A stretch of 64,000 nucleotides of DNA from Parabacteroides distasonis ATCC 8503 (GCF_000012845.1 NC_009615.1:271501-335500), one strand, 5' to 3'; counted from the stretch's first letter, positions 9,396 to 18,559 are shown. Made by a program: numbers and translations. The notes: generated by a model not told the origin, from the sequence alone.

Positions 9396-10592
9396 TTATT
9401 TAGGGAAAACTAAGGGATACTCTACCTGTCCCTTACATTCGTAACGGTCGGAAAAGTTCAAATCTTCGGCATATTCAGAGGCTATCTGGCAGAAAAAGAC
9501 GAGCTTGTCTTCTGTACTTACCGCATTCTTATAAGCGTAATTCATGACAAAAGCGAAAAGATGCTCGCCGGAAGCCACAAACGAGTTGTACACTTCCCTC
9601 AAGTTCACTTGATCGATCACTTCCGCCTTACCTTCCAGATATTCGGCAGGTATTGCTTCCGCTACGTCTCTCGATTTATCGTCACGCCTTTTAAGCTTAG
9701 TGGCGAGTTTCTTGATAAGTGTCAGCGCTTCGTCCGAATTGCGCAGGTAATCTATTGAAAGTTTGATGCGATAACAGGGTTGCGGCTCCATCCACACATG
9801 GTTACGTTCAGCCAGCACTTGCTTGATATTCGTATTCTCCTCCAGCAGGAATTGCTCTTTAAGATACTTTAGCTTGCGTACTTTCTCGAAGATTCGATTC
9901 TGGTATTCGATCATGTTGAGGTAATGAACGATTTGCCGCTGTATCTCCATGAGGTTGTGGGAGGAGTCGATGAGTTGCAACTTCACGTCGCTCACCGTGG
10001 CACGCATCTGGGCATCCATTGCCTTGCGGAAGAAGAGCAATTGATCTTTATCGATCGCATCTTCGCACTTGTTGATGAGTTGGATGATATTCTTCAGTTT
10101 CTCGCCCAGTCGTTGCAGTTTTACTTTCTTTATCTGATAGTTCGGCTCGTTCTTATACGTGCTGTCCAGATTCCGCTTCAGGTCGATCACGTTGCGTACC
10201 GTGGTGAGCACTATGTTCTTGAGCGTACGGCGCACGTCATTATGGTAGTTATATCGCCGTCTCTCGTTATTCTCTTTCAGATAATACTCTATCTGCTCGT
10301 TCAGCTTGCTGAGATGTCCTTGTATATAGGCTACATTCACCTCTTCGTTCACTTGCAGCACCTCCTCGAAAAACTTCAGGTAAATGTCTTCCATCTCCAA
10401 GAAATCGCCGCTACTACGTATCACTCCGTAATTGATCAAGCTCTGTACCCGCTCCTCCTTATAATCGGTCAGCTCCACCGCGAAATCGTATTTGAAGGAA
10501 AGGGAGGTCCGTTTATGAAACATCTCACGTAGCAGTTCCCTCTCTCGGTCGAGCGTACGAACCAATTCTTCGATAGAACGAAATGTGCGCAT
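9396..10592 (-). CDS. jetA: Wadjet subunit JetA (MksF-like kleisin)
   Basis: 398 residues. An N-terminal region of about 80 residues looks like a winged helix, followed by a long helical middle part and a mixed C-terminal domain. This matches the kleisin role of JetA/MksF, which bridges the two SMC heads. The gene is first in jetABCD and begins only 12 bp after the alkyltransferase gene ends, with no room for a promoter between them. The four-gene operon may therefore depend on read-through from that gene. The function is assigned mainly from operon order and the firm JetC and JetD calls. Confidence 0.85.
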   Translation of the reverse strand: MRTFRSIEELVRTLDRERELLREMFHKRTSLSFKYDFAVELTDYKEERVQSLINYGVIRSSGDFLEMEDIYLKFFEEVLQVNEEVNVAYIQGHLSKLNEQIEYYLKENNERRRYNYHNDVRRTLKNIVLTTVRNVIDLKRNLDSTYKNEPNYQIKKVKLQRLGEKLKNIIQLINKCEDAIDKDQLLFFRKAMDAQMRATVSDVKLQLIDSSHNLMEIQRQIVHYLNMIEYQNRIFEKVRKLKYLKEQFLLEENTNIKQVLAERNHVWMEPQPCYRIKLSIDYLRNSDEALTLIKKLATKLKRRDDKSRDVAEAIPAEYLEGKAEVIDQVNLREVYNSFVASGEHLFAFVMNYAYKNAVSTEDKLVFFCQIASEYAEDLNFSDRYECKGQVEYPLVFPK

Positions 10593-10604
10593 ACTGATAC
10601 GGTT

Positions 10605-11105
10605 TTAGAATCCTTTGGCCTGCTCGATAGTAAGCAGGCTTCTCTTTTTGTCGACACCTCCTGCGTATCCGGTTAGGCTGCCATCGCTGCCTACGACACG
10701 GTGGCAGGGGATGATGATACTGATTGGGTTATGGCCTACCGCTCCTCCGATCGCTTGCGTAGACATGCTCGGGATACCTTTTTGCCGGGCGATTTCGCCG
10801 GCGAGCTCCTTGTAGGTTACGACTTCGCCATAAGGTATTTTGCTCAATAAGTCCCATACCGCAAGTCGGAAAGGCGTATCCTCCAGATGGATAGGAGGGG
10901 TGAAGCTGGGAATCTTACCCATGAAATAGCTATCCAGCCACTCTTTGGCTTGTTCGAATATCGGCAGTTCTCTTTCTTGGTGTTCCGCCGATAAAGTGGC
11001 GGCAAAATATTTTTGCCCGTCGAACCATAATCCTGTCAGGTGGTCGCCATCGCTGGCTAGGGTTATTTCTCCCAAGGGAGATCGATATTTGTCGGTGTAT
11101 TGCAT
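10605..11105 (-). CDS. ogt: Methylated-DNA--protein-cysteine methyltransferase
   Basis: 166 residues from the chosen ATG at 11105. A longer frame reaches 11156, but the extra 17 residues are not typical of the family, and MQYTDKYRSPLGEI is a normal Ogt start. The active-site motif IIPCHRVVG is present, with the downstream GSLTGYAGG and the upstream DLLSKIPYGEVVTYKELA helix-turn-helix recognition part. The enzyme removes O6-alkyl groups from guanine by transfer to its own Cys in a single-turnover reaction. It lies directly upstream of the Wadjet operon on the same strand, so the two may share a transcript. Confidence 0.93.
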   Translation of the reverse strand: MQYTDKYRSPLGEITLASDGDHLTGLWFDGQKYFAATLSAEHQERELPIFEQAKEWLDSYFMGKIPSFTPPIHLEDTPFRLAVWDLLSKIPYGEVVTYKELAGEIARQKGIPSMSTQAIGGAVGHNPISIIIPCHRVVGSDGSLTGYAGGVDKKRSLLTIEQAKGF

Positions 11106-11197
11106 GATGTTTATCAAATAAGGGCGTAAGTTAGAAAAATTTTCGAAAGTAGCCAATATCTAAGGGCGGAAATGAGATAAGGAATCCTACTTTTATT

Positions 11198-11205
11198 TAT
11201 ATTTG
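11198..11205 (+). promoter_or_regulatory. Bacteroidetes -7 element upstream of ferritin
   Basis: TATATTTG fits the TAnnTTTG consensus and lies 57 bp before the ferritin ATG. No clear -33 TTTG partner is visible at the expected spacing. Confidence 0.5.
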
Positions 11206-11262
11206 CATAGTGAAATTTCGTGAACGGATAATACTTCAACATTTTTAAACAATGATAAAATT

Positions 11263-11745
11263 ATGATCTTAAGTAGAAATTTATCAGAGGCGTTCAATGC
11301 CCAAGTTAATGCGGAGATGTGGTCTTCGAATTTGTATTTGTCAATGTCCGTGTATTTCCAGAAAGCAGGGTTGAACGGTTTCGCCCATTGGATGAAGAAA
11401 CAAGCGGCTGAGGAATTGGAGCATGCTCATAAGTTGATCGATTACGCCTTGGATCGTGGCGGCGATATTACGATCGGCCAGATCAACGTGGTTCCGACAG
11501 GCTGGGGAAATCCGTTGGAGGTATTCGAGCATGTTTACAAACACGAGTGCTATGTATCAGAGTTGATCGACAAATTGGTTGATATCGCCGAGGCTGATAA
11601 GGATCATGCTTCCCGTGATTTCTTGTTCTGGTTCGTACGCGAGCAAGTAGAGGAAGAATCTACGGCTAAAGAGATCGTGGATCAATTGAAGAATTATGGG
11701 GAATGCCATTACGCCATTATGGATCATAGATTAGGAAAGAGATAA
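11263..11745 (+). CDS. ftnA: Ferritin, non-haem iron storage protein
   Basis: 160 residues, the normal length for bacterial ferritin. Ligands of the dinuclear ferroxidase centre can be seen: Glu18 in NAEMWSS, Glu51 and His54 in EELEHAH, Glu95 in KHECYV, and Gln128/Glu131 in REQVEEE. It should assemble as a 24-subunit cytoplasmic shell that oxidises and stores iron and limits oxidative damage. It has its own promoter-like element and terminator, so it is probably a single-gene unit. It diverges from ogt. Confidence 0.95.
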   Translation: MILSRNLSEAFNAQVNAEMWSSNLYLSMSVYFQKAGLNGFAHWMKKQAAEELEHAHKLIDYALDRGGDITIGQINVVPTGWGNPLEVFEHVYKHECYVSELIDKLVDIAEADKDHASRDFLFWFVREQVEEESTAKEIVDQLKNYGECHYAIMDHRLGKR

Positions 11746-11766
11746 TAAATTTCCGTCGAGAAATAT

Positions 11767-11802
11767 AAAAAGGCTGTATCTTCACCGGACGCAGCCTTTT
11801 TT
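11767..11802 (+). terminator. Rho-independent terminator of ferritin
   Basis: AAGGCTG pairs with CAGCCTT around a loop and is followed by a run of T, 22 bp after the ferritin stop. Confidence 0.85.
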
Positions 11803-11863
11803 GTCGTATTTTTACCCGGTAAAGTCAGTAAGGAATACTTATAGATAAATAGAAAATATAAAT

Positions 11864-12304
11864 ATGAGATTAAGCGATGTATGGTTTACGGCTCTCTCGG
11901 AAAACGAGTCAGGGCAAATGATTACCGTTTACGGGCGGGACGAGTTGAATGAGTTTACCGAATCCGGTAAGTTCAAGGAACGTGTCGAGATCACTTGGAA
12001 ATACGAGGGAGATGGGAGAGGCCTTCCTAGCGATGACCTTGGCGAGAAAATGGAGGCCGTGGAGGAAGCGCTTCGTAAGGCGATGGAAAAGAAAGACAAG
12101 CTGGCTATCCTGACGGGTGTCTATACCGGAGGAGGAGAGAAGGTCTGGGTGTTTTACACACGTACCGTGCGTGTATTCGGCGAACGCTTGAATGAGGCCT
12201 TGGCTCCTTTCGAATTACTGCCCATCTCTATTTATACCGAGATGGATCCAGATTGGGAAGAATATAAGGATATGTATGAGATGAAAGAGTGGGCGGTGGA
12301 TTGA
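11864..12304 (+). CDS. DUF695 domain protein
   Basis: 146 residues with the pattern of DUF695: an early WFTALSENESG strand, GLPSDDLGEKMEAVEEAL helix, LTGVYTGGGEKVWVFYTR, and a closing MDPDWEEYKDMYE motif. The family is widespread in Bacteroidetes and its biochemical role is unknown. No signal peptide or membrane segment is present, so it is cytoplasmic. It stands alone between two terminators. Confidence 0.8.
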   Translation: MRLSDVWFTALSENESGQMITVYGRDELNEFTESGKFKERVEITWKYEGDGRGLPSDDLGEKMEAVEEALRKAMEKKDKLAILTGVYTGGGEKVWVFYTRTVRVFGERLNEALAPFELLPISIYTEMDPDWEEYKDMYEMKEWAVD

Positions 12305-12325
12305 GATCCTGTGCTTCGAGTTTGG

Positions 12326-12367
12326 CGTGAAAGGTATCTTTTTGATTGAAATACCTTCTTTTTCACG
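12326..12367 (+). terminator. Terminator-like hairpin after DUF695 gene
   Basis: AAGGTAT pairs with ATACCTT around a short loop and is followed by CTTTTT; an outer CGTGA/TCACG pair extends it. It begins about 20 bp after the stop codon. Confidence 0.7.
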
Positions 12368-12477
12368 ACACGGCTCTCTGGCTATAAAAGCCAACGGGCG
12401 TAAACGGGGAGTGCGAACAAGCTGCCACCTCCGCTTTTTAACATGATAAGCGTCGCTTTTTAACGAATATATACGTA

Positions 12478-12610
12478 TCAACCTACACATATGGCTGTAT
12501 CAACTCACACATATAGCAGTGTCAACCCACACATATAGTCGCGTCAAGCTACACATATAGTGGCGTAAGCCTACACATATATAGGCATCGGCCCTCGCAT
12601 GCGGTAGCGT
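12478..12610. repeat. Degenerate tandem array with exact 22-bp period
   Basis: The heptamer CACATAT starts at 12486, 12508, 12530, 12552 and 12574, giving four exact 22-bp steps. Between the heptamers the sequence varies around a (C/T)GTCAA(C/G)C pattern, and a sixth degenerate unit containing GGCATCGGCC and GCATGCGG closes the array. No open frame runs through it. The core TATAnnGGCATCG recurs in the arrays at 27.9 kb and 56.9 kb. Confidence 0.85.
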
Positions 12611-13223
12611 TGGGCATTATTACCGCCTTACGACCGTAAAACATGAACTAGGGTGAATTATTTCGGCTGGAACGAAAGGCCGTTTTTTAGCAAACAGCTA
12701 TCAAACAGAGAATTGCTGTTTTTTTCTCTCGAATTTGGAAGCGAGACGCACTTGGGTACGGAATAATCGATTCTCCGGGACTTCAGATTACAAGTTGTCA
12801 AAAAGACAAATGTGTCACTTGTATCTATAGTTCCTCTGCCATTTCCCGATAACCATCGGGGGAGAGATGGTTAATGTATATTAAGACTGTCACTCATCTT
12901 TTCATCAAGATGGATGAAAATCTCGGTGGATGTGCTTTCTATGTTGACGACATTAAAAATACGTAAGAACTGCACTTGGTAGTACTATCTGAGCTAATGT
13001 ATAAAGTTGATTCGTTTCCATAGAGCAAAGGTAGAGATTTTAAATAGATGAAAATAATTATCCCCACCAATTATCAACTGATCCTATAAAAACTCTATTT
13101 CTCCAATAATTATACATTTGGCTTATAATTAATCGAATTTAACAACATGACTTTTCGGAAGAAAAGCTTGCTTACGGAATTTCTTTTTGAAATTCTCGCC
13201 TGTTTTTGTATGTCCTAGGTGAT
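12611..13223. other. Gene-free interval
   Basis: No convincing reading frame is seen. A hairpin at 12693-12725 (AACAGC/GCTGTT followed by seven T) resembles a plus-strand terminator. A second stem AACCATC/GATGGTT lies near 12850-12873. No tRNA or known RNA fold was recognised. The stretch could hold the remains of a gene too decayed to identify. Confidence 0.4.
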
Positions 13224-13279
13224 AAAAATGGAAGGTGTGGCAAATATCGATAATATCAATTTGCTACACCTTCCATTTT
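13224..13279 (-). terminator. Terminator of the threonine operon
   Basis: A long, nearly perfect stem pairs AAAATGGAAGGTGT at about 13225 with ACACCTTCCATTTT at about 13265, ending in T-rich sequence on both strands. It lies just past the thrC stop and could also work on the plus strand. Confidence 0.85.
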
Positions 13280-13307
13280 ATATCAATTACGAAAACTATT
13301 CTTCTTT

Positions 13308-14621
13308 TTACCGGCTCATCAAGAAAGATTTGAATCCCTCGAAATCTTTTGCCAGCTCGATGCTTTGCTTGGTTCCTTCCATGAAGGCTTTCAGTTTCGC
13401 CGGGATCTCGATATCTGCCTCCAATATCTTATCGACCGTTCCTTTGAATTTGGCGGGATGGGCGGTCTCGAGGAATAGACCCGTCTCGGTCTCGCTTAGG
13501 TCGCTGTCTAGTAATCCTTGGTAGCCACAGGCTCCGTGTGGGTCGAGGATATATCCCGTCTCTTTATAGACGGCTCGCATCGTAGAGGCGATTTCCTCGT
13601 CCGTATAGCGATGTCCGGAGATCAGTGCGCATATTTCTTTATGGGGATCATTGAATGCGCCGAATAGGTCGATGATACGGGCGAAATTACTCGGATCGCC
13701 TACATCCATGGCGTTCGCTAGGGTGGCGACTGATGGGCGGGGTGTATAAGTTCCTGTATTTAGGTATTCCAAGAATACGTCGTTACGGTTGTTTGCCGCT
13801 ACGAAACGCTTGATAGGGAGCCCCATCCAATAGGCGAACAATCCGGCGGTGATGTTTCCGAAATTACCGCTCGGCACGCAAACGACCAGCTCGTCCGCTT
13901 TTCCCAGCTTGTCCAGCTGAGCGTAAGCGTTGAAATAGTAGAACGATTGGGGCAAGAAACGGGCTACGTTGATGGAGTTCGCCGAGGTCAGTTTCATATG
14001 ACGGTTTAATTCCTCGTCCATAAAGGCGGATTTAACCAGCGCTTGGCAATCGTCGAACGTGCCGTCTATCTCCAATGCCGTGATGTTCTGTCCTAATGTC
14101 GTGAACTGGCATTCCTGTATCGGGCTGACCTTTCCCTTGGGATAAAGCACATACACGTGAATGCCCGGGACACCTAGGAATCCGTTGGCGACGGCGCTTC
14201 CCGTATCGCCGGAAGTAGCTACCAATACGTTTACTTGCTTCAATCCCTCTTTCTTTATGAAATAACCGAGCAGACGAGCCATGAAGCGCCCTCCTACATC
14301 CTTAAAGGCCAATGTAGGCCCGTGAAATAACTCCAAGCTATAGATATTATCCTTTACGGGTACCACCGGGGTCTCGAAGGAGAGCGTATCTTTTACGATA
14401 CCGTCCAATACCTCCGGCTCGATGTCTTCCCCGAAGAACATCTGAGCTACCGTGCAGGCGATCTCGTGGAAGGACTGGTTCTTCATGTTGGCTATCACCT
14501 CCTCGTCCAAGGAGTCGATATACTCGGGCATATATAATCCCTTATCGCCGGCCAGACCTTTTACGACGGCCTCTTCTAGGCTGGCTACAGGGGCTTGTTT
14601 GTTTGTGCTGTAATATTTCAT
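13308..14621 (-). CDS. thrC: Threonine synthase
   Basis: 437 residues. The PLP-binding lysine lies in HGPTLAFKDVGGRF, preceded by the typical N-terminal YYSTNKQAPVASLEEAV. The cofactor-binding ATSGDTGSAVANGF loop is present. The enzyme converts O-phosphohomoserine to threonine. It is the last gene of thrA-apgM-thrC and begins 3 bp after apgM ends, so the three are surely cotranscribed. A strong terminator follows. Length and motifs are those of the bacterial ThrC family. Confidence 0.97.
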   Translation of the reverse strand: MKYYSTNKQAPVASLEEAVVKGLAGDKGLYMPEYIDSLDEEVIANMKNQSFHEIACTVAQMFFGEDIEPEVLDGIVKDTLSFETPVVPVKDNIYSLELFHGPTLAFKDVGGRFMARLLGYFIKKEGLKQVNVLVATSGDTGSAVANGFLGVPGIHVYVLYPKGKVSPIQECQFTTLGQNITALEIDGTFDDCQALVKSAFMDEELNRHMKLTSANSINVARFLPQSFYYFNAYAQLDKLGKADELVVCVPSGNFGNITAGLFAYWMGLPIKRFVAANNRNDVFLEYLNTGTYTPRPSVATLANAMDVGDPSNFARIIDLFGAFNDPHKEICALISGHRYTDEEIASTMRAVYKETGYILDPHGACGYQGLLDSDLSETETGLFLETAHPAKFKGTVDKILEADIEIPAKLKAFMEGTKQSIELAKDFEGFKSFLMSR

Positions 14622-14624
14622 GCT

Positions 14625-15833
14625 CTAATCGTTTAGAAATTCTTTTATAAATTGATCTTTTTCCAGTATGCCATATTTGCCGTTTGATACGGAGAACTCA
14701 TCAAATGTGGTAACGGAGTCGGGTTGCTCGCCCGGCTTGTAAATCAGGAATGGAACCGGGGTATTCGTATGCGTACGTATGGAGCAAGGAGTAGGGTGGT
14801 CCGGAAGGATAGCGATCGCTACCGGCTCGTCCCATTTTTGCGTTTCCTCGTGGATGATACGTACGGCACGGTCGTCCAGATACTCTATCGTCTTGATCTT
14901 TAAGTCTACGTCTCCTTCATGCCCGGCCTCGTCGCTAGCCTCGATATGTAGGTAGACGAAGTCGTTTGTCTTGAGGGCCTCAAGGGCGGCGTGCGCTTTT
15001 CCCTCGTAGTTCGTGTCGTATAATCCGGTAGCTCCCTCTACGTGAAGCACCTCGAGGCCGGCGTAAACGCCGATTCCCCGGATGAGATCGACGGCGGAGA
15101 TCACGGAGCCTTTCCCGAAGCCGTACATCTCCCGCATCGTTCGCATGGCCGGACGGTAGCCCGGAGACCAAGGCCAGATACTGTTCGCCGGATCTTTCCC
15201 CGCTGCCATACGTTTGAGGTTCACCGGGTGATCCTTTAAGATCTCTTGGGACTTGAGGATTAATTCGTTTAATAAATCGGCGGTCTCTCGTGCTTCCGGA
15301 ACTTCCGGTTTTATCATTAAAGGCCGGAAAGGATGGAGGGGTACGTCGTGTGGTGGCGTGCAATCCAGATGCTTATCGCCTCCTTTGATTACCAATAGGT
15401 GGCGGTAGGAGACACCTGTATAGAACTTGACATGGTCGGAACCTAATCGCTCGTTCAGGCATTGGATCAACTCGTCCGCTTCCTCCGTGGAGATATGGCC
15501 GGAAGAGTGATTCTTCAAGATGTCGCCTTCTACGCAGATTAAGTTACAACGCATCGCCATCTCGCCGGGCTGCAGGGCGACGCCTATACTGGCGGCTTCC
15601 AATACACCCCGTCCCTCGTATACGGAGGGCAGGTCATAGCCTAATACCGCCATGTTCGCGACCTCGCTACCGGGATGGAAACCATCCGCTACGGTTTTCA
15701 TCTGCCCGGTTACTCCCAGTTCCGCCAATTTATCCATATAAGGAGTCTTGGCGTATTGCATCGGGGTCTTGCCTCCCAGAGCCTCTATCGGCTCGTCGGC
15801 CATTCCATCGCCTAAAATGATAATGTGCTTCAT
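14625..15833 (-). CDS. apgM: Archaeal-type cofactor-independent phosphoglycerate mutase family, probable homoserine kinase
   Basis: 402 residues in the alkaline-phosphatase superfamily. Metal-binding motifs are visible: IILGDGMAD at the start, GSEVANMAVLGYD with the catalytic Ser, HIEASDEAGHEGD, and ILPDHPTPC near the end. By sequence it is an ApgM. Its place between thrA and thrC, and the lack of a GHMP-type thrB here, suggest that it makes O-phosphohomoserine instead of acting in glycolysis. Homologues in Bacteroides have been linked to threonine synthesis by genetics, as I recall it; the homoserine kinase activity is inferred for this protein. It lies 2 bp after thrA. Confidence 0.88.
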   Translation of the reverse strand: MKHIIILGDGMADEPIEALGGKTPMQYAKTPYMDKLAELGVTGQMKTVADGFHPGSEVANMAVLGYDLPSVYEGRGVLEAASIGVALQPGEMAMRCNLICVEGDILKNHSSGHISTEEADELIQCLNERLGSDHVKFYTGVSYRHLLVIKGGDKHLDCTPPHDVPLHPFRPLMIKPEVPEARETADLLNELILKSQEILKDHPVNLKRMAAGKDPANSIWPWSPGYRPAMRTMREMYGFGKGSVISAVDLIRGIGVYAGLEVLHVEGATGLYDTNYEGKAHAALEALKTNDFVYLHIEASDEAGHEGDVDLKIKTIEYLDDRAVRIIHEETQKWDEPVAIAILPDHPTPCSIRTHTNTPVPFLIYKPGEQPDSVTTFDEFSVSNGKYGILEKDQFIKEFLND

Positions 15834-15835
15834 AC

Positions 15836-18277
15836 CTATCGAATATTAGCAATGGATATGATGTCGGCGAATACGCCTGCGGCTGTCACGTCGGCTCCGG
15901 CACCATATCCCTTGATGATCATTGGATATTCATGATATCTCTCGGTGGAGATCATGATAATATTGTTGCTGCCCTCCAGTTCATAGAACGGATGGTGGCT
16001 GTCTACGGCTTGTAGGCCTACCTCGCAAGCGCCGTTCTCCATCTTCGCCACGAAACGGAAGCGTTTGCCTTCCGCTTCCAGTAGCTGGCGTTTCTCCTCG
16101 AAACCGGCATCTGTATCCTTGATATTCTTCCAGAAGTCCTCAAGGGAACCCTCGAAGTACTTTTCCGGGATGAACAGGTTCCGTTTTACGTCGGCTTGCT
16201 CCACCGGATAACCGGCCTCACGGGCCAAGATAACCAGCTTACGGATTACGTCTTTGCCGCTAAGGTCGATACGTGGGTCCGGCTCGGCGTATCCGGCTTC
16301 CTTTGCCATATGGATCGCCTCGCTGAAAGGAATATCGGCGCTGATCGTATTAAAGATATAATTCAGCGTACCGGAAAGTACGGCCTCCAGTTTCAATATA
16401 TGGTCACCGCTATTGATCAAGTCGTTCATCGTATTGATGATCGGGAGGCCGGCGCCTACGTTCGTCTCGAACAAGAACTTGATGTCTCGGTGGCGGGCGG
16501 TCTCCTTGAGCTTGGTATAATTATCGTAGGAGGAGGAAGCCGCTTCTTTATTAGCCGCCACGACGGATACGTTATTGTTCATCAACGTCTCGTAAAGAGC
16601 CGCCACGTCCGGGCTTGCCGTACAGTCCACGAATACGGAGTTGAAGATATTCATCTTTACGATCTCCTCGCATAGATGTTCCGGGTTACTCTCTTCCCCG
16701 TTCTCCTTCAGCTCCTCCAGATAATTGTCGAGGTTGATCCCTTCCCGGCATAAAAGGGCTTTCTTGGAGTTTGAGATACCTACGACATTCAGCTTCAAAC
16801 CGTTTTGCCGCATCAGTTTCGGTTGCTGGATGCGTATCTGTTCCAATAAATTGCCGCCTACGGTTCCTACACCGGCGATGAAAAGGTTCAATACCTTATA
16901 TTCGGATAGGAAAAAAGAGTCATGAATGGAGTTCAACGCCTTGCGAAGGTATTTATGCTTGATAACGAAAGAGATATTCGTCTCGGAAGCGCCTTGGGCG
17001 CAAGCGATCACGCTGATGCCCGCACGTCCCAGCGTACCGAACAGCTTACCGGCGATACCCGGGGTACGTTTCATGTTCTCGCCTACGATAGCGACGGTAG
17101 CCAGATCCTTCTCCGCTACGGTATCGTTCATATCACCCTGCGCACGCTCCAAGGCGAACTCGTCGTTCAATACTTGTACGGCCAAATCAGCGTCGGCGTT
17201 ACGTACGGCGAAAGTCGTATTATTCTCGGAGCTGGCCTGCGATACCATAAATACGCTGATGCCATTCTTGGCGAGCGTCTTAAAGATCCGGTAGTTCACG
17301 CCGATCACGCCCACCATACCTAAACCTTGTACCGTGATCAAACAGGTATCGTTGATGGAGGAGATACCCTTGATGATGGCCTTGCCTTCCTCTTTCACCC
17401 GCTCTTTCGAGATATAGGTTCCGGGAGCGGTCGGGTTGAAGGTATTCAAGATACGGATCGGGATATTCTTATGATAAACCGGATAGATCGTCGGCGGATA
17501 GATTACTTTCGCCCCGAAGTTACACAACTCCATCGCCTCCGTAAAAGTAAGCCGGTCGATTACGTAGGCGGAGCTGATCACACGGGGATCAGCGGTCATG
17601 AAACCATCCACGTCCGTCCATATCTCCAAGGTGTTAGCGTCTAAGGCGGTCGCCAAGATGGAGGCGGTATAATCCGATCCCCCTCGTCCGAGGTTCGTAA
17701 CCTCTCCGGTTTCCGTGCTGGAAGAGATGAATCCGGGCACCAAGGAAACCTTGGGCAGCGGCGAGAAGGTCTCTTTTATGAGCTTGTTGGTCAAGTCGAA
17801 ATCCACGATATGCTTGTTGAATTGCTTGACTGTCTTGATATATTTGCGTGAGTCGAATAACTTAGCGTCCTTGATCACGTTCGAGACGATCAAGGAAGAT
17901 AGGCGCTCGCCATAACTTACGATCGTATCGGATGTCTTGGCGGATAAATCGTTAATCAAATAAACACCTTTGAAAATATTGCTCAATTCATCCAGTAAAG
18001 CCATCACTTTCTTCTGGACATCCATGCGTACCTCCTTGTCCTCTATCACTCCCTCGATCACGTCCAGATGGCGGGCGATGATCTCCGATAATTCTTTCTC
18101 GTAGGCAAGGTCGCCTTTAGAAGCCATGGTAGAAGTGGCCAGCAATTTATCGGTGATGCCCCCTAAAGCGGAGACAACCACGATTACGGGCTCTTCGATA
18201 GCCTCTACTATTTTCTTTACACTTAAGATACTATTCACGGAACCTACGGATGTTCCGCCGAATTTTAATACTTTCAT
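15836..18277 (-). CDS. thrA: Bifunctional aspartokinase I / homoserine dehydrogenase I
   Basis: 813 residues. Residues 1 to about 290 form the aspartokinase domain, opening with KVLKFGGTSVGS and containing GRGGSDYTAS. Two ACT domains follow (about 310-460) and should bind threonine as feedback inhibitor. From about residue 465 the homoserine dehydrogenase begins with the NAD(P)-binding FIAGVGTVGGNLL, and later shows the EAVLSGTLNYIFN and GYAEPDPRIDLSG segments. The protein carries out the first and third steps from aspartate to threonine and methionine. It is the first gene of the operon and has an untranslated leader of up to 280 bp. Confidence 0.97.
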   Translation of the reverse strand: MKVLKFGGTSVGSVNSILSVKKIVEAIEEPVIVVVSALGGITDKLLATSTMASKGDLAYEKELSEIIARHLDVIEGVIEDKEVRMDVQKKVMALLDELSNIFKGVYLINDLSAKTSDTIVSYGERLSSLIVSNVIKDAKLFDSRKYIKTVKQFNKHIVDFDLTNKLIKETFSPLPKVSLVPGFISSSTETGEVTNLGRGGSDYTASILATALDANTLEIWTDVDGFMTADPRVISSAYVIDRLTFTEAMELCNFGAKVIYPPTIYPVYHKNIPIRILNTFNPTAPGTYISKERVKEEGKAIIKGISSINDTCLITVQGLGMVGVIGVNYRIFKTLAKNGISVFMVSQASSENNTTFAVRNADADLAVQVLNDEFALERAQGDMNDTVAEKDLATVAIVGENMKRTPGIAGKLFGTLGRAGISVIACAQGASETNISFVIKHKYLRKALNSIHDSFFLSEYKVLNLFIAGVGTVGGNLLEQIRIQQPKLMRQNGLKLNVVGISNSKKALLCREGINLDNYLEELKENGEESNPEHLCEEIVKMNIFNSVFVDCTASPDVAALYETLMNNNVSVVAANKEAASSSYDNYTKLKETARHRDIKFLFETNVGAGLPIINTMNDLINSGDHILKLEAVLSGTLNYIFNTISADIPFSEAIHMAKEAGYAEPDPRIDLSGKDVIRKLVILAREAGYPVEQADVKRNLFIPEKYFEGSLEDFWKNIKDTDAGFEEKRQLLEAEGKRFRFVAKMENGACEVGLQAVDSHHPFYELEGSNNIIMISTERYHEYPMIIKGYGAGADVTAAGVFADIISIANIR

Positions 18278-18559
18278 CGATATGTATTTTTAATGGTTCA
18301 TCGAGGATTGGCAATCAAGAAAAGGCTTTTTCATGATTAGCAACCGACAATGACCGATTGATTAAACTTATTTATGTAAAAGGAGAAATAAAAAAGGATG
18401 CAATACGAGATTGCGACATAGCGTGACGTGGTCTACGCGAATGCTTATTAATAGATTCTAACCCCCCAAGGGGTCATCAATGCCCATGTATAATATGAGG
18501 ACTCTACACTCATCATTGATTTTGTATTGTGCTTATTCTTTTATATTATGGGGGCAATA
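18278..18559 (-). other. Leader region upstream of thrA
   Basis: The 282 bp between the transporter gene and thrA hold no gene. On the minus strand a short stem, GCAAT/ATTGC near 18396-18410, is followed by six T and resembles a weak terminator, and a 15-codon ATG frame overlaps it. An attenuator is possible, but the short peptide is not rich in Thr or Ile, so I do not assert one. The sequence ACCCCCCAAGGGGT near 18462 is a small palindrome. Confidence 0.3.

Noticed and set aside
4304..10592. Housekeeping MukBEF condensin
   Set aside because: A fourth gene with TOPRIM residues and the JetABCD order indicate Wadjet/MksFEBG.
12478..12610. CRISPR-like array
   Set aside because: Units are 22 bp with no separate unique spacers of 30 bp or more, and no cas genes are present.
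18278..18559. Threonine attenuator with leader peptide
   Set aside because: The possible 15-residue peptide has no run of Thr or Ile codons and the hairpin is weak.
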